Origin: Streptomyces sp. BV286
GTDB taxonomy: Bacteria; Actinomycetota; Actinomycetes; Streptomycetales; Streptomycetaceae
Direction of reading: 5' to 3'
Length of the DNA: 64,000 nucleotides
NCBI RefSeq assembly: GCF_019090165.1
Contig: NZ_JAHRIB010000133.1
Location: forward strand, 1-64,000
The notes below the pieces were generated by a model. The model had not been told where the DNA came from, did no database searches, and saw nothing but the letters and a program-made list of their open reading frames with translations. The position numbers and the translations under genes were made by a program. Shown here in pieces: positions 25,949 through 34,222 of this stretch. Positions within the stretch are counted from its first letter, which is position 1. Every line of letters starts with the position of its first letter.

Positions 25949-26215
25949 TCACCGCGAGTGCCGATGATGCCGGTGTGAGCGTCGACGCACGGTGAAGAGG
26001 CAGGCGAGCATGCCGAGTCCCCAGGCGATCAGGAGGGCACCCCACAGGGGCATGGTCACCTCCGGGACGAGCAGACGGATCTTGACGCTCGAGCGGTTCT
26101 CGAAGATGAAGACCAGAGCGATCGCGCTGATCAGAAAGAACGGTGCGAGTCGGCGGACGCCAGGGCGGGAAAAGAACGGCGTGTGCGCCTTGTGGTCCGT
26201 CCTGGTCTGAGTCAT
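25949..26215 (-). CDS. LapA-domain small membrane protein
   Basis: 88 residues from ATG 26215, with GGGAGAGA upstream. Two transmembrane helices (LAPFFLISAIALVFIFEN and LWGALLIAWGLGMLACLFTV) flank RSSVKIRLLVPEVTMP, exactly the lipopolysaccharide-assembly protein A (LapA) domain pattern seen in many actinobacteria. Its role in Gram-positives is unknown. The tail is histidine-rich (RRSHRHHRHSR), which might bind metal or simply be basic. Confidence 0.75.
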   Translation of the reverse strand: MTQTRTDHKAHTPFFSRPGVRRLAPFFLISAIALVFIFENRSSVKIRLLVPEVTMPLWGALLIAWGLGMLACLFTVRRRSHRHHRHSR

Positions 26216-26610
26216 GGCGTGTCTCTCCCAACGTTGTCCCCACATCCAGCGTCCTCTCCCAGCGCACGACGCGCGACCGATGACCGTTCCTGGGCCGGTC
26301 CTGGCCGCTGAAGACAGCGCCGCAGGCGTATAGGGGGGTCCGCTGTCCATGCTCTGATCCGATCACGGACGCGCTGCCTCGTTCATACGGCCGGAGCAGG
26401 AGCACCGCACGTCAGTGCACGTATGTCTGTGTTGCGCTGGGCGGAAAGCACGGGTAGCGATGGACCTGAGCGGCTGTGACACCTGTCCCGGGCCCGGCCC
26501 TCGCTCTGCCCACTCAGGCTCCCGTTTCAGTGGCCGACAGCACCGCACTCACCGCAGGTCCGCAGCGGGCTGCGCCCGGGGCACCGGGCCGATGGGGAAG
26601 GAAGGCACCG

Positions 26611-27990
26611 ATGGCGGAGCCCAGCCCACGATCCGATCCGGCGGTCAGCGGGGCACAGCCTCAGGAGGCGGACCGCCTGCGGGATCTACTGCTCGCTCCC
26701 GGCTATCTGAAGTTGCTCGTCTTCTGCGCGCTCCTCGGCATCCCGGTTTCCCTCGCGGCGTTCTGGTTCTTGGTGGGGCTGCACGAACTGGAACACGTGT
26801 TGTGGGCGGATCTCCCGCAGAGCCTGGGGTGGGGCACTCCCCCGTGGTGGTGGCCGCTGCCGCTCTTCCTCGTTTCGGGCCTGGTCGTCGGCCTGGCCGC
26901 CGCGCACTTTCCCGGTGGGGCCGGTCACGCACCGGTCTCCGGCCTGCACACCGAGGGCACAGCACCGAACGCGCTGCCGGGCGTGGTCCTCGCCGCGACA
27001 GCGAGCCTTCCGTTCGGCGCCGTCCTGGGTCCGGAAGCACCACTCATCGCCCTGGGAGGTGGTCTGGCCCTGCTCTTCCGTGACCTCGCACGCGCACCTG
27101 CGACCGTGCAGAGCACGGCACTGCTGGGTGCGGCCGGAGCCGGGGCGGCCATCGCGGCGATCTTCGGAAGCCCACTGGTCGCCGCCGTGCTCCTCATCGA
27201 GGTCGCGGGCGTCGGCGGACCCCGACTGTTCGCGGTCATGCTGCCCGCCCTGCTGTCCAGTGGTGTGGGAGCCCTGGTGTTCACCGGCTTCGGCCGCTGG
27301 ACCGGGCTGGATACGGGAAGTCTTCGCCTGAAGCTGTCCTCGCCGTTCCCCCGTCTGGACGTCGGAGACGTGTTCTGGTCCCTGCTCCTGGCCGTCGCGA
27401 TCGCCTTCATGATGCACCTGGCGCGGGGCGCGGGACGGCTGGTGGTGGCGTTCGTCCAGACGGGCGTACGTGTGCGCACAGTCCTCTGCGCGCTGGGCGC
27501 CGCGTCCTGCGCCGCCCTCTACGCGCTGTTCACCGGCCGCTCACCTGCTGAGGTCGCCTCGTCCGGTCAGGCCACCCTGAGCGCGCTGGCTGCCGACCCG
27601 CATTCCTGGGGTGTCGGTGCGCTGCTCGCCGTCCTGCTGTTCAAGGGCATCGCGTACGCCCTGTGCCTGGGCAGCCTGCGGGGCGGCCCCATCTTCCCCG
27701 CCCTCTTCCTGGGAGCCGCCACTGGTGCGCTGCTGGCTCCTCTGCCGTATCTGGGGCTCGTCCCCGCGATGGCAGCCTGTATGGCAGCGGCCATCGCGGC
27801 CACCCTACGGCTCCCCGTGAGCAGCGCGGTGCTCGTGGCCCTGCTACTGGGCAGCCCCGACATGATGCCCGTGGTGATCCTGGCGGCGGTGGTCGCCTTC
27901 GTCACCACCGAGCTCCTGCCCCCAACTCTGCGCCGGCGCACCGGCCGGCGCCCCCGCCCCATGGACAAGCCTGCTGAGGCCACCGGTTGA
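26611..27990 (+). CDS. ClC-family chloride channel/transporter
   Basis: 460 residues from ATG 26611 (AAGGAAGG 5 nt upstream). About ten or more hydrophobic helices. The ClC ion-path motifs are recognisable in diverged form: PVSGLHTEG, GAVLGPEAPLIALGGG (the gating-glutamate loop, normally GREGP, here GPEAP) and SLRGGPIFPALFLGAATG (the GxFxP loop). No CBS domains follow. Prokaryotic ClCs usually exchange chloride for protons, helping acid resistance; this diverged subtype has not been assigned a substrate. It is single, and is convergent with a TetR gene. Confidence 0.85.
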   Translation: MAEPSPRSDPAVSGAQPQEADRLRDLLLAPGYLKLLVFCALLGIPVSLAAFWFLVGLHELEHVLWADLPQSLGWGTPPWWWPLPLFLVSGLVVGLAAAHFPGGAGHAPVSGLHTEGTAPNALPGVVLAATASLPFGAVLGPEAPLIALGGGLALLFRDLARAPATVQSTALLGAAGAGAAIAAIFGSPLVAAVLLIEVAGVGGPRLFAVMLPALLSSGVGALVFTGFGRWTGLDTGSLRLKLSSPFPRLDVGDVFWSLLLAVAIAFMMHLARGAGRLVVAFVQTGVRVRTVLCALGAASCAALYALFTGRSPAEVASSGQATLSALAADPHSWGVGALLAVLLFKGIAYALCLGSLRGGPIFPALFLGAATGALLAPLPYLGLVPAMAACMAAAIAATLRLPVSSAVLVALLLGSPDMMPVVILAAVVAFVTTELLPPTLRRRTGRRPRPMDKPAEATG

Positions 27991-28033
27991 AGAGCCGGCG
28001 GCCGACTGCGACCTCTGACCGACTCCCCCTCCC

Positions 28034-28882
28034 TCACAGGGCCCGTTCCTCGTCATCACGTCCTCCGGCGGCCGAACCGCAGGGCCAAGCGTGAACACTG
28101 TCGTCCGTACGGCGATGACTCCTTCCCGGCCCGTTGTCCCCCTCCCCCGCCCCCGCGACGGGAATCCGGCGGTGGATGTCCTCCACCAAGTTCCGCATCG
28201 CCATGCGGAAGATCTCGGCCTGGTGGTCGCCGAGGAACGAGGTGTGCCCGAACACCTCCAGAACGACGAGTCCATGCATGTGTCCCCACGCGCTCATGAC
28301 GAGAGCGGTCGCGGGAGGCGGTAGCTCTCGCCGACCGGTGGGCGGCAACTGACCCAGATACGCCAAAAGCTCGGGCGAGAGACCAGGGGTGTCGGCAGCG
28401 GCAAGCTGTGCCGGGGCGAAACCACCGAAGATCTCCCGCTCGAAGATCGCACTCATCCTGCGCAACGCCTGAGTGGTCGGCCCGTCGACAGGAGCCTCGT
28501 AGTGCCGCAACGGCGCTCCGTACAGGAGCTGGAATCGCCCGGGATGAGCGAGGGCCCACTGGCGGTACCCCTCGGCCGCGATCACCACGCGCTCCAGGGG
28601 CGAGCCGTCCTCCGCGGCGTCGACAGCGGCCCCGACGGCCTCGGCCAGGGCTTCGTACGCCTTGGCGATGAGCGCCGTCACAAGATCGTCTCGGCTGGGA
28701 AAGTAGTGGTAGAGCGCCTGCACGGTCATCCCCAGACTCCGGGCCACCGCACGCAGGGACAGGGCCGCGGGGCCGTTCTCGGCGATATGACGCTCGGCGG
28801 CGTCCAGGATCTCCTGGGTGGCGGCTGCTCGACGCCGTTGACGCAGGGAGAGCGGGGCAGCTATGTGCTCTTCGACGGGCAT
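28034..28882 (-). CDS. TetR family transcriptional regulator
   Basis: 282 residues from ATG 28882. The N-terminal HTH reads ATQEILDAAERHIAENGPAA, LSLRAVARSLGMTVQALYHY and FPSRDDLVTALIAKAYEAL. The C-terminal domain (WALAHPGRFQLLYGAPLRHY) is the TetR_C_13-type ligand-binding domain. The Gly/Ser-rich tail after residue 255 is unusual. No ribosome site is seen at 28882, and a palindrome (28910-28919) lies just upstream, suggesting self-repression. Its other target is not obvious; the divergent ADP-ribosylglycohydrolase gene is 241 bp away. Confidence 0.8.
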   Translation of the reverse strand: MPVEEHIAAPLSLRQRRRAAATQEILDAAERHIAENGPAALSLRAVARSLGMTVQALYHYFPSRDDLVTALIAKAYEALAEAVGAAVDAAEDGSPLERVVIAAEGYRQWALAHPGRFQLLYGAPLRHYEAPVDGPTTQALRRMSAIFEREIFGGFAPAQLAAADTPGLSPELLAYLGQLPPTGRRELPPPATALVMSAWGHMHGLVVLEVFGHTSFLGDHQAEIFRMAMRNLVEDIHRRIPVAGAGEGDNGPGRSHRRTDDSVHAWPCGSAAGGRDDEERAL

Positions 28883-28909
28883 GGAACGACCGTACGACGA
28901 CAAGTCACC

Positions 28910-28919
28910 TGGTGCACCA
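28910..28919. promoter_or_regulatory. Palindromic operator candidate for the TetR gene
   Basis: TGGTGCACCA is a perfect 10-bp palindrome 27 bp upstream of the TetR start codon, placed where an autoregulatory operator would overlap the promoter. Confidence 0.4.
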
Positions 28920-29123
28920 AGAAGTTGCTGACGGTCAGAGAAATCTGACGGTGCCAGATCTTCCGCCGGCACACCAACGTGGTCCTGATGGAGCAGTCGC
29001 GCCGTCCCACCGCACCTGCTCCATCAGGGACAGGGACTCCTGGCGGAGCACCGTCACATGAACCGCTGGGGCCGGTGACGGTTGCGTACCCGTCTCGCAC
29101 ACGGGGTCTCGTACTCTGACGCG

Positions 29124-30098
29124 ATGAATGCCCTCTTCGCCGACGCCTGTGTCCGCACACGACGAGCCGTCGCCACCATCCTGGGCTCCGCCGTCGGGGA
29201 CGCGCTCGGCGCGCCTTTCGAGTTCGGCCCGGAGGGCGCCTTCTCCGAGCGTTTCCCAAGGACGGGCAGCGGGGGTGAGATGTGCGGAGGAGGCGGGTGG
29301 GAGCCGGGCGAGGCCACCGACGACACACAGATGGCAGTGCTCGTCGGAGAGTCGTTGCTGGAACGGGGCGAACTCGAACTTCCGGACGTCTTCGCCAGGT
29401 TCAGGCGCTGGGCAACCGCCGAGCCGAAGGACATCGGCCTACAGACCGAAGCGGTGCTCTTCAGTGGCAATCCCTGGGACCTGGCCGCGTCCCTGCACTC
29501 CCAGGTCAGCCAACGCGCCGCGGGCAACGGCGCCTTGATGCGCGCAGCCACCTCCAGCGTGTACTTCGCACCCTACGGCCGGGCTGTCACCATGGACGCC
29601 GCCAGACGCCTCGCCGCACTGACCCACGGCGATCGAGCTGCCTGGGAAGGCACCGCGATCTTCCACGAGTTGATCCGCGTCGCACTCACCGGAGACGACC
29701 CTCTATCCGCCCTACAGGACACACTCGCAGAGGTGCACCCCGACCACCGCGTCCGGTACGCCGCCGTACTCGCCCCCGACTGGCACCCGGACCTCGCCAC
29801 CGAGTTCAACGGCGCGGTCTGGCCCTGTCTCGGCTCCGCCGTCTGGGCAGTGCGGACGACGTCGTCCTACGAGGAAGCCGTGCGCGCAGCGATCGACCTG
29901 GGCGGCGACACGGACACCGTGGCCGCGGTGTGCGGAGGGCTGGCCGGGGCAGTGCACGGACTCGACGCCATCCCTCGGCGGTGGGTCGAGGCGCTGCATG
30001 TCCCCCTCCCCGGCTTCGGCGACCGTGTCCTGCACGCTCCCGAACTCACCGAGCTGGCACGGAAACTGGCCGCTTCCGGCGTCTCCACGGGACGCTGA
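29124..30098 (+). CDS. ADP-ribosylglycohydrolase (DraG-like)
   Basis: 324 residues. The binuclear-metal motifs of the family are present: ILGSAVGDALGAPFEFG (N-terminal), GEATDDTQMAVLV (the TDDT motif, residues ~63-67) and IDLGGDTDTVAAVCGGLAGA (the D-x-D-T motif, ~263-267). The RAAGNGALMRAA segment is also diagnostic. These enzymes remove ADP-ribose from proteins, nucleic acids or small molecules. TACTCT about 8 nt before ATG 29124 and the absence of a ribosome site suggest leaderless expression. No ADP-ribosyltransferase is nearby. Confidence 0.85.
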   Translation: MNALFADACVRTRRAVATILGSAVGDALGAPFEFGPEGAFSERFPRTGSGGEMCGGGGWEPGEATDDTQMAVLVGESLLERGELELPDVFARFRRWATAEPKDIGLQTEAVLFSGNPWDLAASLHSQVSQRAAGNGALMRAATSSVYFAPYGRAVTMDAARRLAALTHGDRAAWEGTAIFHELIRVALTGDDPLSALQDTLAEVHPDHRVRYAAVLAPDWHPDLATEFNGAVWPCLGSAVWAVRTTSSYEEAVRAAIDLGGDTDTVAAVCGGLAGAVHGLDAIPRRWVEALHVPLPGFGDRVLHAPELTELARKLAASGVSTGR

Positions 30099-30147
30099 TC
30101 CGGACGGGCACGGGTGCCGCGAGCACCGCTCGAACGACGGGAGCCGC

Positions 30148-30168
30148 GGTCGGCTCCGCGCGCCGACC
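30148..30168. terminator. Hairpin between convergent genes
   Basis: GGTCGGC (30148-30154) pairs with GCCGACC (30162-30168) around a 7-nt loop, 50 bp after the glycohydrolase stop and ahead of the convergent SnoaL-like gene. Confidence 0.55.
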
Positions 30169-30291
30169 GGGGTACCGTCCGGCGTGCCTCGTCCAGGGCG
30201 CGACAACGTCCTCGTGGCCGAGCAAAGTGGGTGGTCCCGGGCGGATTGTCACGTCCATGTGGCCCGGCTGAGCCCCAGGCCCGCCGGGCGA

Positions 30292-30696
30292 TCAGTCGCC
30301 GAAGTAGGCCTTGGCGACCGCGTGGGTGTCCTCGTAGAGGTGGTAGCGGGTGATCAGCCCGTCCCGGACCGTGGCGTGCAGGGCGAACGCGGTGTCGATG
30401 TCCCGGCCCGTCTTCTTGACCTCGGAGACCATGCGGCCGAGGAGGACCACGTCGTCGCCCTCGGCAATGACCTGACGGAGGTCGAACTCCTTGGCCTGCA
30501 CATGGCTCTGCAGCAGTTCGAAGAACGTCCGCATGCCCTCGGCCGAGTCAACCTCCGGTACCCACGGAATGCCCGGCGGGTGCGGGATCGAGAAGGACAC
30601 CGAGTCGGCGAACAACGCCGCCGCCTCCGCGCTCTTCCCCTCGGCCAGCAGCGGGAACAAGCGTTGCACAGTCTGCACCGGTGACTCTGCTGTCAT
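30292..30696 (-). CDS. SnoaL-like / NTF2-fold protein
   Basis: 134 residues from ATG 30696 (MTAESPVQTVQRLFPLLAEG). The sequence VQRLFPLLAEGKSAEAAALF, then HPPGIPWVPEVDSAEGMRTF and HATVRDGLITRYHLYEDTHA, has the cone-shaped NTF2-like pattern with the usual RVRDGLI..YH..ED motif. Such proteins are polyketide cyclases, isomerases or ligand-binding proteins; nothing here fixes which. A start 36 bp upstream (30732) is possible. Confidence 0.75.
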   Translation of the reverse strand: MTAESPVQTVQRLFPLLAEGKSAEAAALFADSVSFSIPHPPGIPWVPEVDSAEGMRTFFELLQSHVQAKEFDLRQVIAEGDDVVLLGRMVSEVKKTGRDIDTAFALHATVRDGLITRYHLYEDTHAVAKAYFGD

Positions 30697-30838
30697 GTGC
30701 GTCGACCTTACCGGTCGGGTGTCGCCATGCAAGCCCCTTCAAACCCTGCGGGTTGGCTGAGGCGGAGCAGCCGATTCGCCGGGCCCTGCCATCGATGGCA
30801 ACGCGCGCGGGAATCCTCCTCGGCCGTAGACTCGGGCC

Positions 30839-31306
30839 ATGGACAGGACCGACCGCGCCAGGCGAAGGATCGCGGCGCCCCCGGCGGTTGTGTACGGCGC
30901 TCTGCTCGACCCGGAATCGCTCGAGACGTGGTTGCCGCCGGACGGTATGAGTGGGCGGGTCGAGCGCTGGGATCCGCGACCTGGTGGCGGGTTCCGGATG
31001 GTTCTCACCTATCTCGATCCGACCGACAGCCCCGGCAAATCGTCGGACGCGACGGATGTCGTCGACGTCCAGTTCGCCGATCTAGTGCCACCGGAGCGCG
31101 TGGTGCAGCGAGCGGAGTTCGAGGCCGACGACCCCTCTTTTGCGGGAACCATGACGATGACCTGGCATCTCGCCGCTGCGGGTTCCGGGACCGAGGTGAC
31201 GGTCACGGCCACGGACGTGCCACCCGGCATCGAGCAGGCAGCCCACGAAGCCGGAATCGCCTCATCACTGGCCAACCTGGCGTCGTACGTCGAGAGGGCC
31301 GTCTGA
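30839..31306 (+). CDS. SRPBCC / AHSA1-like ligand-binding protein
   Basis: 155 residues. RARRRIAAPPAVVYGALLDP at the start and TMTWHLAAAGSGTEVTVTAT, then PPGIEQAAHEAGIASSLANL at the end, follow the START/Bet v1-like AHSA1 pattern, with WLPPDGMSGRVERWDPRPGG in the middle. Members bind hydrophobic ligands or assist Hsp90 in eukaryotes; bacterial function is usually unknown. Divergent from the SnoaL-like gene with a 142-bp shared promoter region, so the two may be co-regulated. Confidence 0.8.
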   Translation: MDRTDRARRRIAAPPAVVYGALLDPESLETWLPPDGMSGRVERWDPRPGGGFRMVLTYLDPTDSPGKSSDATDVVDVQFADLVPPERVVQRAEFEADDPSFAGTMTMTWHLAAAGSGTEVTVTATDVPPGIEQAAHEAGIASSLANLASYVERAV

Positions 31307-31399
31307 CGCTCGGTCCCGCTCCCCCGGCCCTGCCACGCCGTCTCCACGCAACCCACGACGCGCCCCCGCGGCACGGCGGCGCCAGGAAGGCGACTCCCA

Positions 31400-31630
31400 T
31401 CACGTTTCGTGATTCCTGCGCCGCGCGGACCGGTTGGCGAGCAGAAGGCCGCCCCACAAGAGCACCTGACAAGCTGCCACCGCGACTCTTGTCGCGCTGT
31501 CCCCGTCGATGATCCGCCATCCCAAGAGCCCGATGCTCATGCAGAGCATCGGCCAGTACAGCCACGGCCCCCAGCGATTTCCCGCCTTGGCCCATGACGG
31601 CGGGGACTGCGAACGGGAACGCTCCTGCAT
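31400..31630 (-). CDS. Small two-helix membrane protein
   Basis: 76 residues from ATG 31630. Two hydrophobic helices (WGPWLYWPMLCMSIGLLGW and VAVAACQVLLWGGLLLAN) with a charged loop RIIDGDSAT between them, and a basic tail RSARRRNHET. No family is recognised. It lies 73 bp downstream of another small membrane protein on the same strand with similar layout, so they may form a pair. Confidence 0.5.
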   Translation of the reverse strand: MQERSRSQSPPSWAKAGNRWGPWLYWPMLCMSIGLLGWRIIDGDSATRVAVAACQVLLWGGLLLANRSARRRNHET

Positions 31631-31703
31631 TTACCTCACTCTCCCTCGGCAGCGCCAGGACTCAACGCCCCAGTCGGCCGGGCCGCCGGTCACATTCCGG
31701 ATT

Positions 31704-31997
31704 TCAGGCGTTCACGTGCCGGCGAGCAGGCACCCTTCGAGGAGCGGCGTGATGCGCGGGCTTGTCCGCGCCGCTGTCCTGAAGGCGCCGCAGCCACAGG
31801 GACGTCACGGACAGCAGGCCGGCGAAGACCAGCAGAAAGAGCGCGGACACCCACATCTGCCGACTCCCCGGGTGCGCCCATCCCGTCCAGGCAGCTGACG
31901 CCGCCCACAGCAGGACGGCCGCCGCGTAGAAGGCGCGCATCCGGTGCAGCTGCCGCACGGCCCGCAAGGACATGGAGTGATCATTCTTCGGTGCCAT
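31704..31997 (-). CDS. Small two-helix membrane protein
   Basis: 97 residues from ATG 31997 (MAPKNDHSMSLRAVRQLHRM). Helices AFYAAAVLLWAASAAWTGWA and MWVSALFLLVFAGLLSVTSL are followed by a basic, His-rich tail (HHAAPRRVPARRHVNA). No known family. It may be transcribed together with the similar gene at 31400-31630. Confidence 0.5.
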   Translation of the reverse strand: MAPKNDHSMSLRAVRQLHRMRAFYAAAVLLWAASAAWTGWAHPGSRQMWVSALFLLVFAGLLSVTSLWLRRLQDSGADKPAHHAAPRRVPARRHVNA

Positions 31998-32161
31998 GCC
32001 GACCCGTGTACCCCCAACGCTCCCGCATTCACCCGACATGCACGGTCCATATCCGAATCGGGCTGGAGCGGACGTCACCCGTACGGCCTGCCGCCGCGCG
32101 CCGCCACACCGATCGCTTTCCAGCGTAGGGATACACGTCGCCCAGCCAGGAGGAGGCGCTC

Positions 32162-32338
32162 ATGTCACGTCGTGCGACTTTCGCGGGCATAGCCGGGGCT
32201 TTCGTGTCCATCAGCCTCGCCACCGGCAGGACACTCGCCCTTCGAGTTACACGGTGCTGCGCCGCCGCCGACGCTGAACCCAGGCCCGAGTGGTCGCTGT
32301 CGGCTATCCGCTTCGCTGACGGCCCGCGCAGAGCGTGA
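32162..32338 (+). CDS. Short ORF with strong ribosome site; probable degenerate secreted protein
   Basis: AGGAGGAGG at 32149-32157 is a near-perfect Shine-Dalgarno sequence, 4-6 nt before ATG 32162, and TAGGGA (32126-32131) may be the -10 box. The 58-residue product begins MSRRATFAGIAGAFVSISLA, signal-peptide-like, but then becomes arginine/cysteine-rich (RVTRCCAAADAEPRPEW) without a convincing mature domain. I read it as the intact 5' end of a secreted-protein gene whose coding part has decayed, though a real small protein is possible. Confidence 0.4.
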   Translation: MSRRATFAGIAGAFVSISLATGRTLALRVTRCCAAADAEPRPEWSLSAIRFADGPRRA

Positions 32339-32456
32339 GCTCAATACCGCACCCTGCGAACGCCGGCAAAGCAGTCGTTGCTCCTGCTGAAGCTGCCCTG
32401 AAGTGGCGGAGCGGCCGAAGACGCCACGCGGGCAGCCGCCAAGAGCGGCCGCGCGA

Positions 32457-33146
32457 TCACCTCGGTGTCGGCCGAGGACCATAGCCACCGCTCAGGGAAG
32501 TTGTCGGTCCGTAGAAGGCGGCGTCCTCTCCTGCTACCAGAGCCCAATAGCGGTCTCCGTACGACCAATGCCACCACTCTGTGGGGTAGTTGACCAGGCC
32601 GGCGGCAGTGAGAGCTGTGCTCAGGATGCCGCGAAGGGAGCTAGCCTCGTCGCTGATGTTGCGAGCATGCGTGTAACAGGCGCCCGCGCTCTCTTCCGGC
32701 GTCGCATTCATGCGGGTACCCATGTCGAGTTCACAGCCGTCGTCATCGGCAAGCGTCACGTCAACGGCTGCTCCGGCGCTGTGCGGTGCGATCTCGGGCG
32801 GGGACACGTAACGGCTGGCTGCCGAGCGGAGCTGCCCGGCAGACCATTGCGGATGATCCGCATGCAGCCGAGCTGCGTATTCGTCGAAGTAGCGCCGTTG
32901 CAGGGACGGCGGGCGATAGCCCTCGACGAACAGCAGCCGCGTACCTTGAGGTAGCTGTTCCTGGGCACGGAGGAGGCGGCCGAGCACTCCTATACGCAGG
33001 TGGGCGAACGCACCGGCAGGATCCTGCTTCTTCCGCTCATCGACCAGAAGGCGGCCCTCACTTCGTACATCCACAAGCCGTTCGCCGCACTCCTGAACAG
33101 GGACGGCTGCGACCCTCGGGTCAGACATCAAGACAATTTCGGTCAT
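32457..33146 (-). CDS. D-alanyl-D-alanine dipeptidase, VanX type (peptidase M15D)
   Basis: 229 residues. Zinc and catalytic residues of M15D are all present: LLFVEGYRPPSLQRRYF (Arg that stabilises the transition state), PHSAGAAVDVTLADD (His and Asp zinc ligands in H-x6-D spacing), LDMGT, and TEWWHWSYGDRYW (catalytic Glu and third zinc ligand His). The enzyme hydrolyses D-Ala-D-Ala, either in glycopeptide resistance (with VanH and VanA, absent here) or in cell-wall recycling. In this stand-alone setting, recycling or a partial resistance role is more likely than a full vancomycin-resistance cassette. Confidence 0.85.
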   Translation of the reverse strand: MTEIVLMSDPRVAAVPVQECGERLVDVRSEGRLLVDERKKQDPAGAFAHLRIGVLGRLLRAQEQLPQGTRLLFVEGYRPPSLQRRYFDEYAARLHADHPQWSAGQLRSAASRYVSPPEIAPHSAGAAVDVTLADDDGCELDMGTRMNATPEESAGACYTHARNISDEASSLRGILSTALTAAGLVNYPTEWWHWSYGDRYWALVAGEDAAFYGPTTSLSGGYGPRPTPR

Positions 33147-33285
33147 GATGCGATTTTCCCTCGGACGTCCGCGGACATGACTAAAAGCGGCCTCGTGCCC
33201 TGTGGGTTCTCAACGACCCCACTGTCGCTGCCAGTTCCTATATCCGATGGCTGCGCCGCACGCCCAGTCGTTAGCCTCGGCAGTC

Positions 33286-33741
33286 ATGAAGCAGCGGCAG
33301 CGCAAGAAGCTTGGCCGGCGCCTGTTCGTAGCAGCTCTCACAGGCGACACCGCCCGGGTGAAGGAGCTCCTCAGGGCCGGAGCCGATCCGGAGTGGTCGG
33401 ACAGCGATGGGACCACGCCGCTCTATGTCGCGTCCGTGAGCGGGAATGCAGAGATCGCCCCCATGCTCCTGGCGGCTGGGGCCCTGCCGAACGCCGAGAG
33501 CAGCGGGCTCGGATCAGAAGGCACACCCTTGTGCGCAGCCGCATGTTGGGGTTACACCGAAACGGTGCGCGAACTGTTGGCGCACGGCGCTGATCCGAAC
33601 CTCAATGAGGATCACGGCACGGGCTGGTCGCCCTTGATGTGGGCCGTCCACGGCTCCCATTCCGAAACGGCCGAACTGCTCATCGAGGCGGGAGCCACCC
33701 CCACAGAGAGCACTGCTCAGCATCAGCCTTCGAGAGGCTGA
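33286..33741 (+). CDS. Ankyrin-repeat protein
   Basis: 151 residues from ATG 33286, consisting almost entirely of four ankyrin repeats: FVAALTGDTARVKELLRAGA, TPLYVASVSGNAEIAPMLLA, TPLCAAACWGYTETVRELLA and SPLMWAVHGSHSETAELLIE, each with the expected helix-turn-helix and a DP/DG loop. It mediates protein-protein contact; partner unknown. No signal peptide. The gene is divergent from the VanX-like dipeptidase with 139 bp in between. Confidence 0.8.
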   Translation: MKQRQRKKLGRRLFVAALTGDTARVKELLRAGADPEWSDSDGTTPLYVASVSGNAEIAPMLLAAGALPNAESSGLGSEGTPLCAAACWGYTETVRELLAHGADPNLNEDHGTGWSPLMWAVHGSHSETAELLIEAGATPTESTAQHQPSRG

Positions 33742-33942
33742 TGCAACAGACAGCGGGTGCAGCAGTCCAGCACCGCCCCCGGGACTCGGTAGTCCAACGG
33801 CCCGGTGTGCCTACCGTGGCCGCAGTCCGCGGTCCGCAGTCCGGGCACCCCGCGGAGGGAAGCCCGGATCCTCGACCGCACGCGGCGCACCACTGCATCG
33901 GAAGGTGCTCGTCCGTCCGTGCAGGATGCCGAAAACAACAAA

Positions 33943-33968
33943 GGCAAGGAGGTTACGCGCTCCTTGCC
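33943..33968 (+). terminator. Hairpin upstream of the rifamycin-associated element
   Basis: GGCAAGGAG (33943-33951) pairs perfectly with CTCCTTGCC (33960-33968) around an 8-nt loop. It lies 24 bp upstream of the RAE and 200 bp after the ankyrin gene, so it may insulate rox from upstream transcription. The rest of 33742-33942 has no recognisable gene. Confidence 0.5.
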
Positions 33969-33992
33969 ACTCCTAAGGTATAGCGCACCCGA

Positions 33993-34027
33993 GGGCTTGC
34001 GGCAAGGCCGGGGGCATGCCGCAGAAT
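33993..34027 (+). promoter_or_regulatory. Rifamycin-associated element (RAE) overlapping the rox promoter
   Basis: GGGCTTGCGGCAAGGCC at 33993-34009 has CTTGC/GCAAG arms and matches the ~19-bp inverted repeat I recall as the RAE, found upstream of rifamycin-inactivating genes in actinomycetes. A -35-like TTGCGG (33997-34002) lies inside it and a -10-like CAGAAT (34022-34027) follows after 19 bp, so transcription would begin near 34034, about 190 nt before rox. The RAE is a cis element through which rifamycins induce these genes. Confidence 0.7.
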
Positions 34028-34054
34028 GACCGGCCAAGGCCAGGACCTGCGCAA

Positions 34055-34222
34055 ATGACTGCTGTACGAGGGATGGGGATGTTGTCGACCCACGGGCTGC
34101 GCGGGGCTGCCGGGAGCTCGCGGCGCCGCTGGGTCGGCCCGACCCGAGCGTGCGGGTTGTGCGTGTCGTCGGGCTCCTCTGTGCTGCTGGCCGAAATCCA
34201 AACTCTTGAATGGGCGTTGTGA
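34055..34222 (+). CDS. Upstream ORF coupled to rox (possible leader peptide)
   Basis: A 55-codon ORF (MTAVRGMGMLSTHGLRGAAG ... CVSSGSSVLLAEIQTLEWAL) begins about 20 nt after the predicted transcription start and its TGA (34220-34222) overlaps the rox ATG at 34222. It crosses GGGTCGGCCCGACCC, a hairpin-forming sequence. The codon pattern is not strongly gene-like and no homology is recognised, so a leader role in translational coupling is an inference from position only. Confidence 0.35.
   Translation: MTAVRGMGMLSTHGLRGAAGSSRRRWVGPTRACGLCVSSGSSVLLAEIQTLEWAL

Noticed and set aside
32457..33146. Complete vancomycin-resistance cassette
   Set aside because: Only a VanX-type dipeptidase is present; no VanH, VanA/D-type ligase or VanRS genes flank it.
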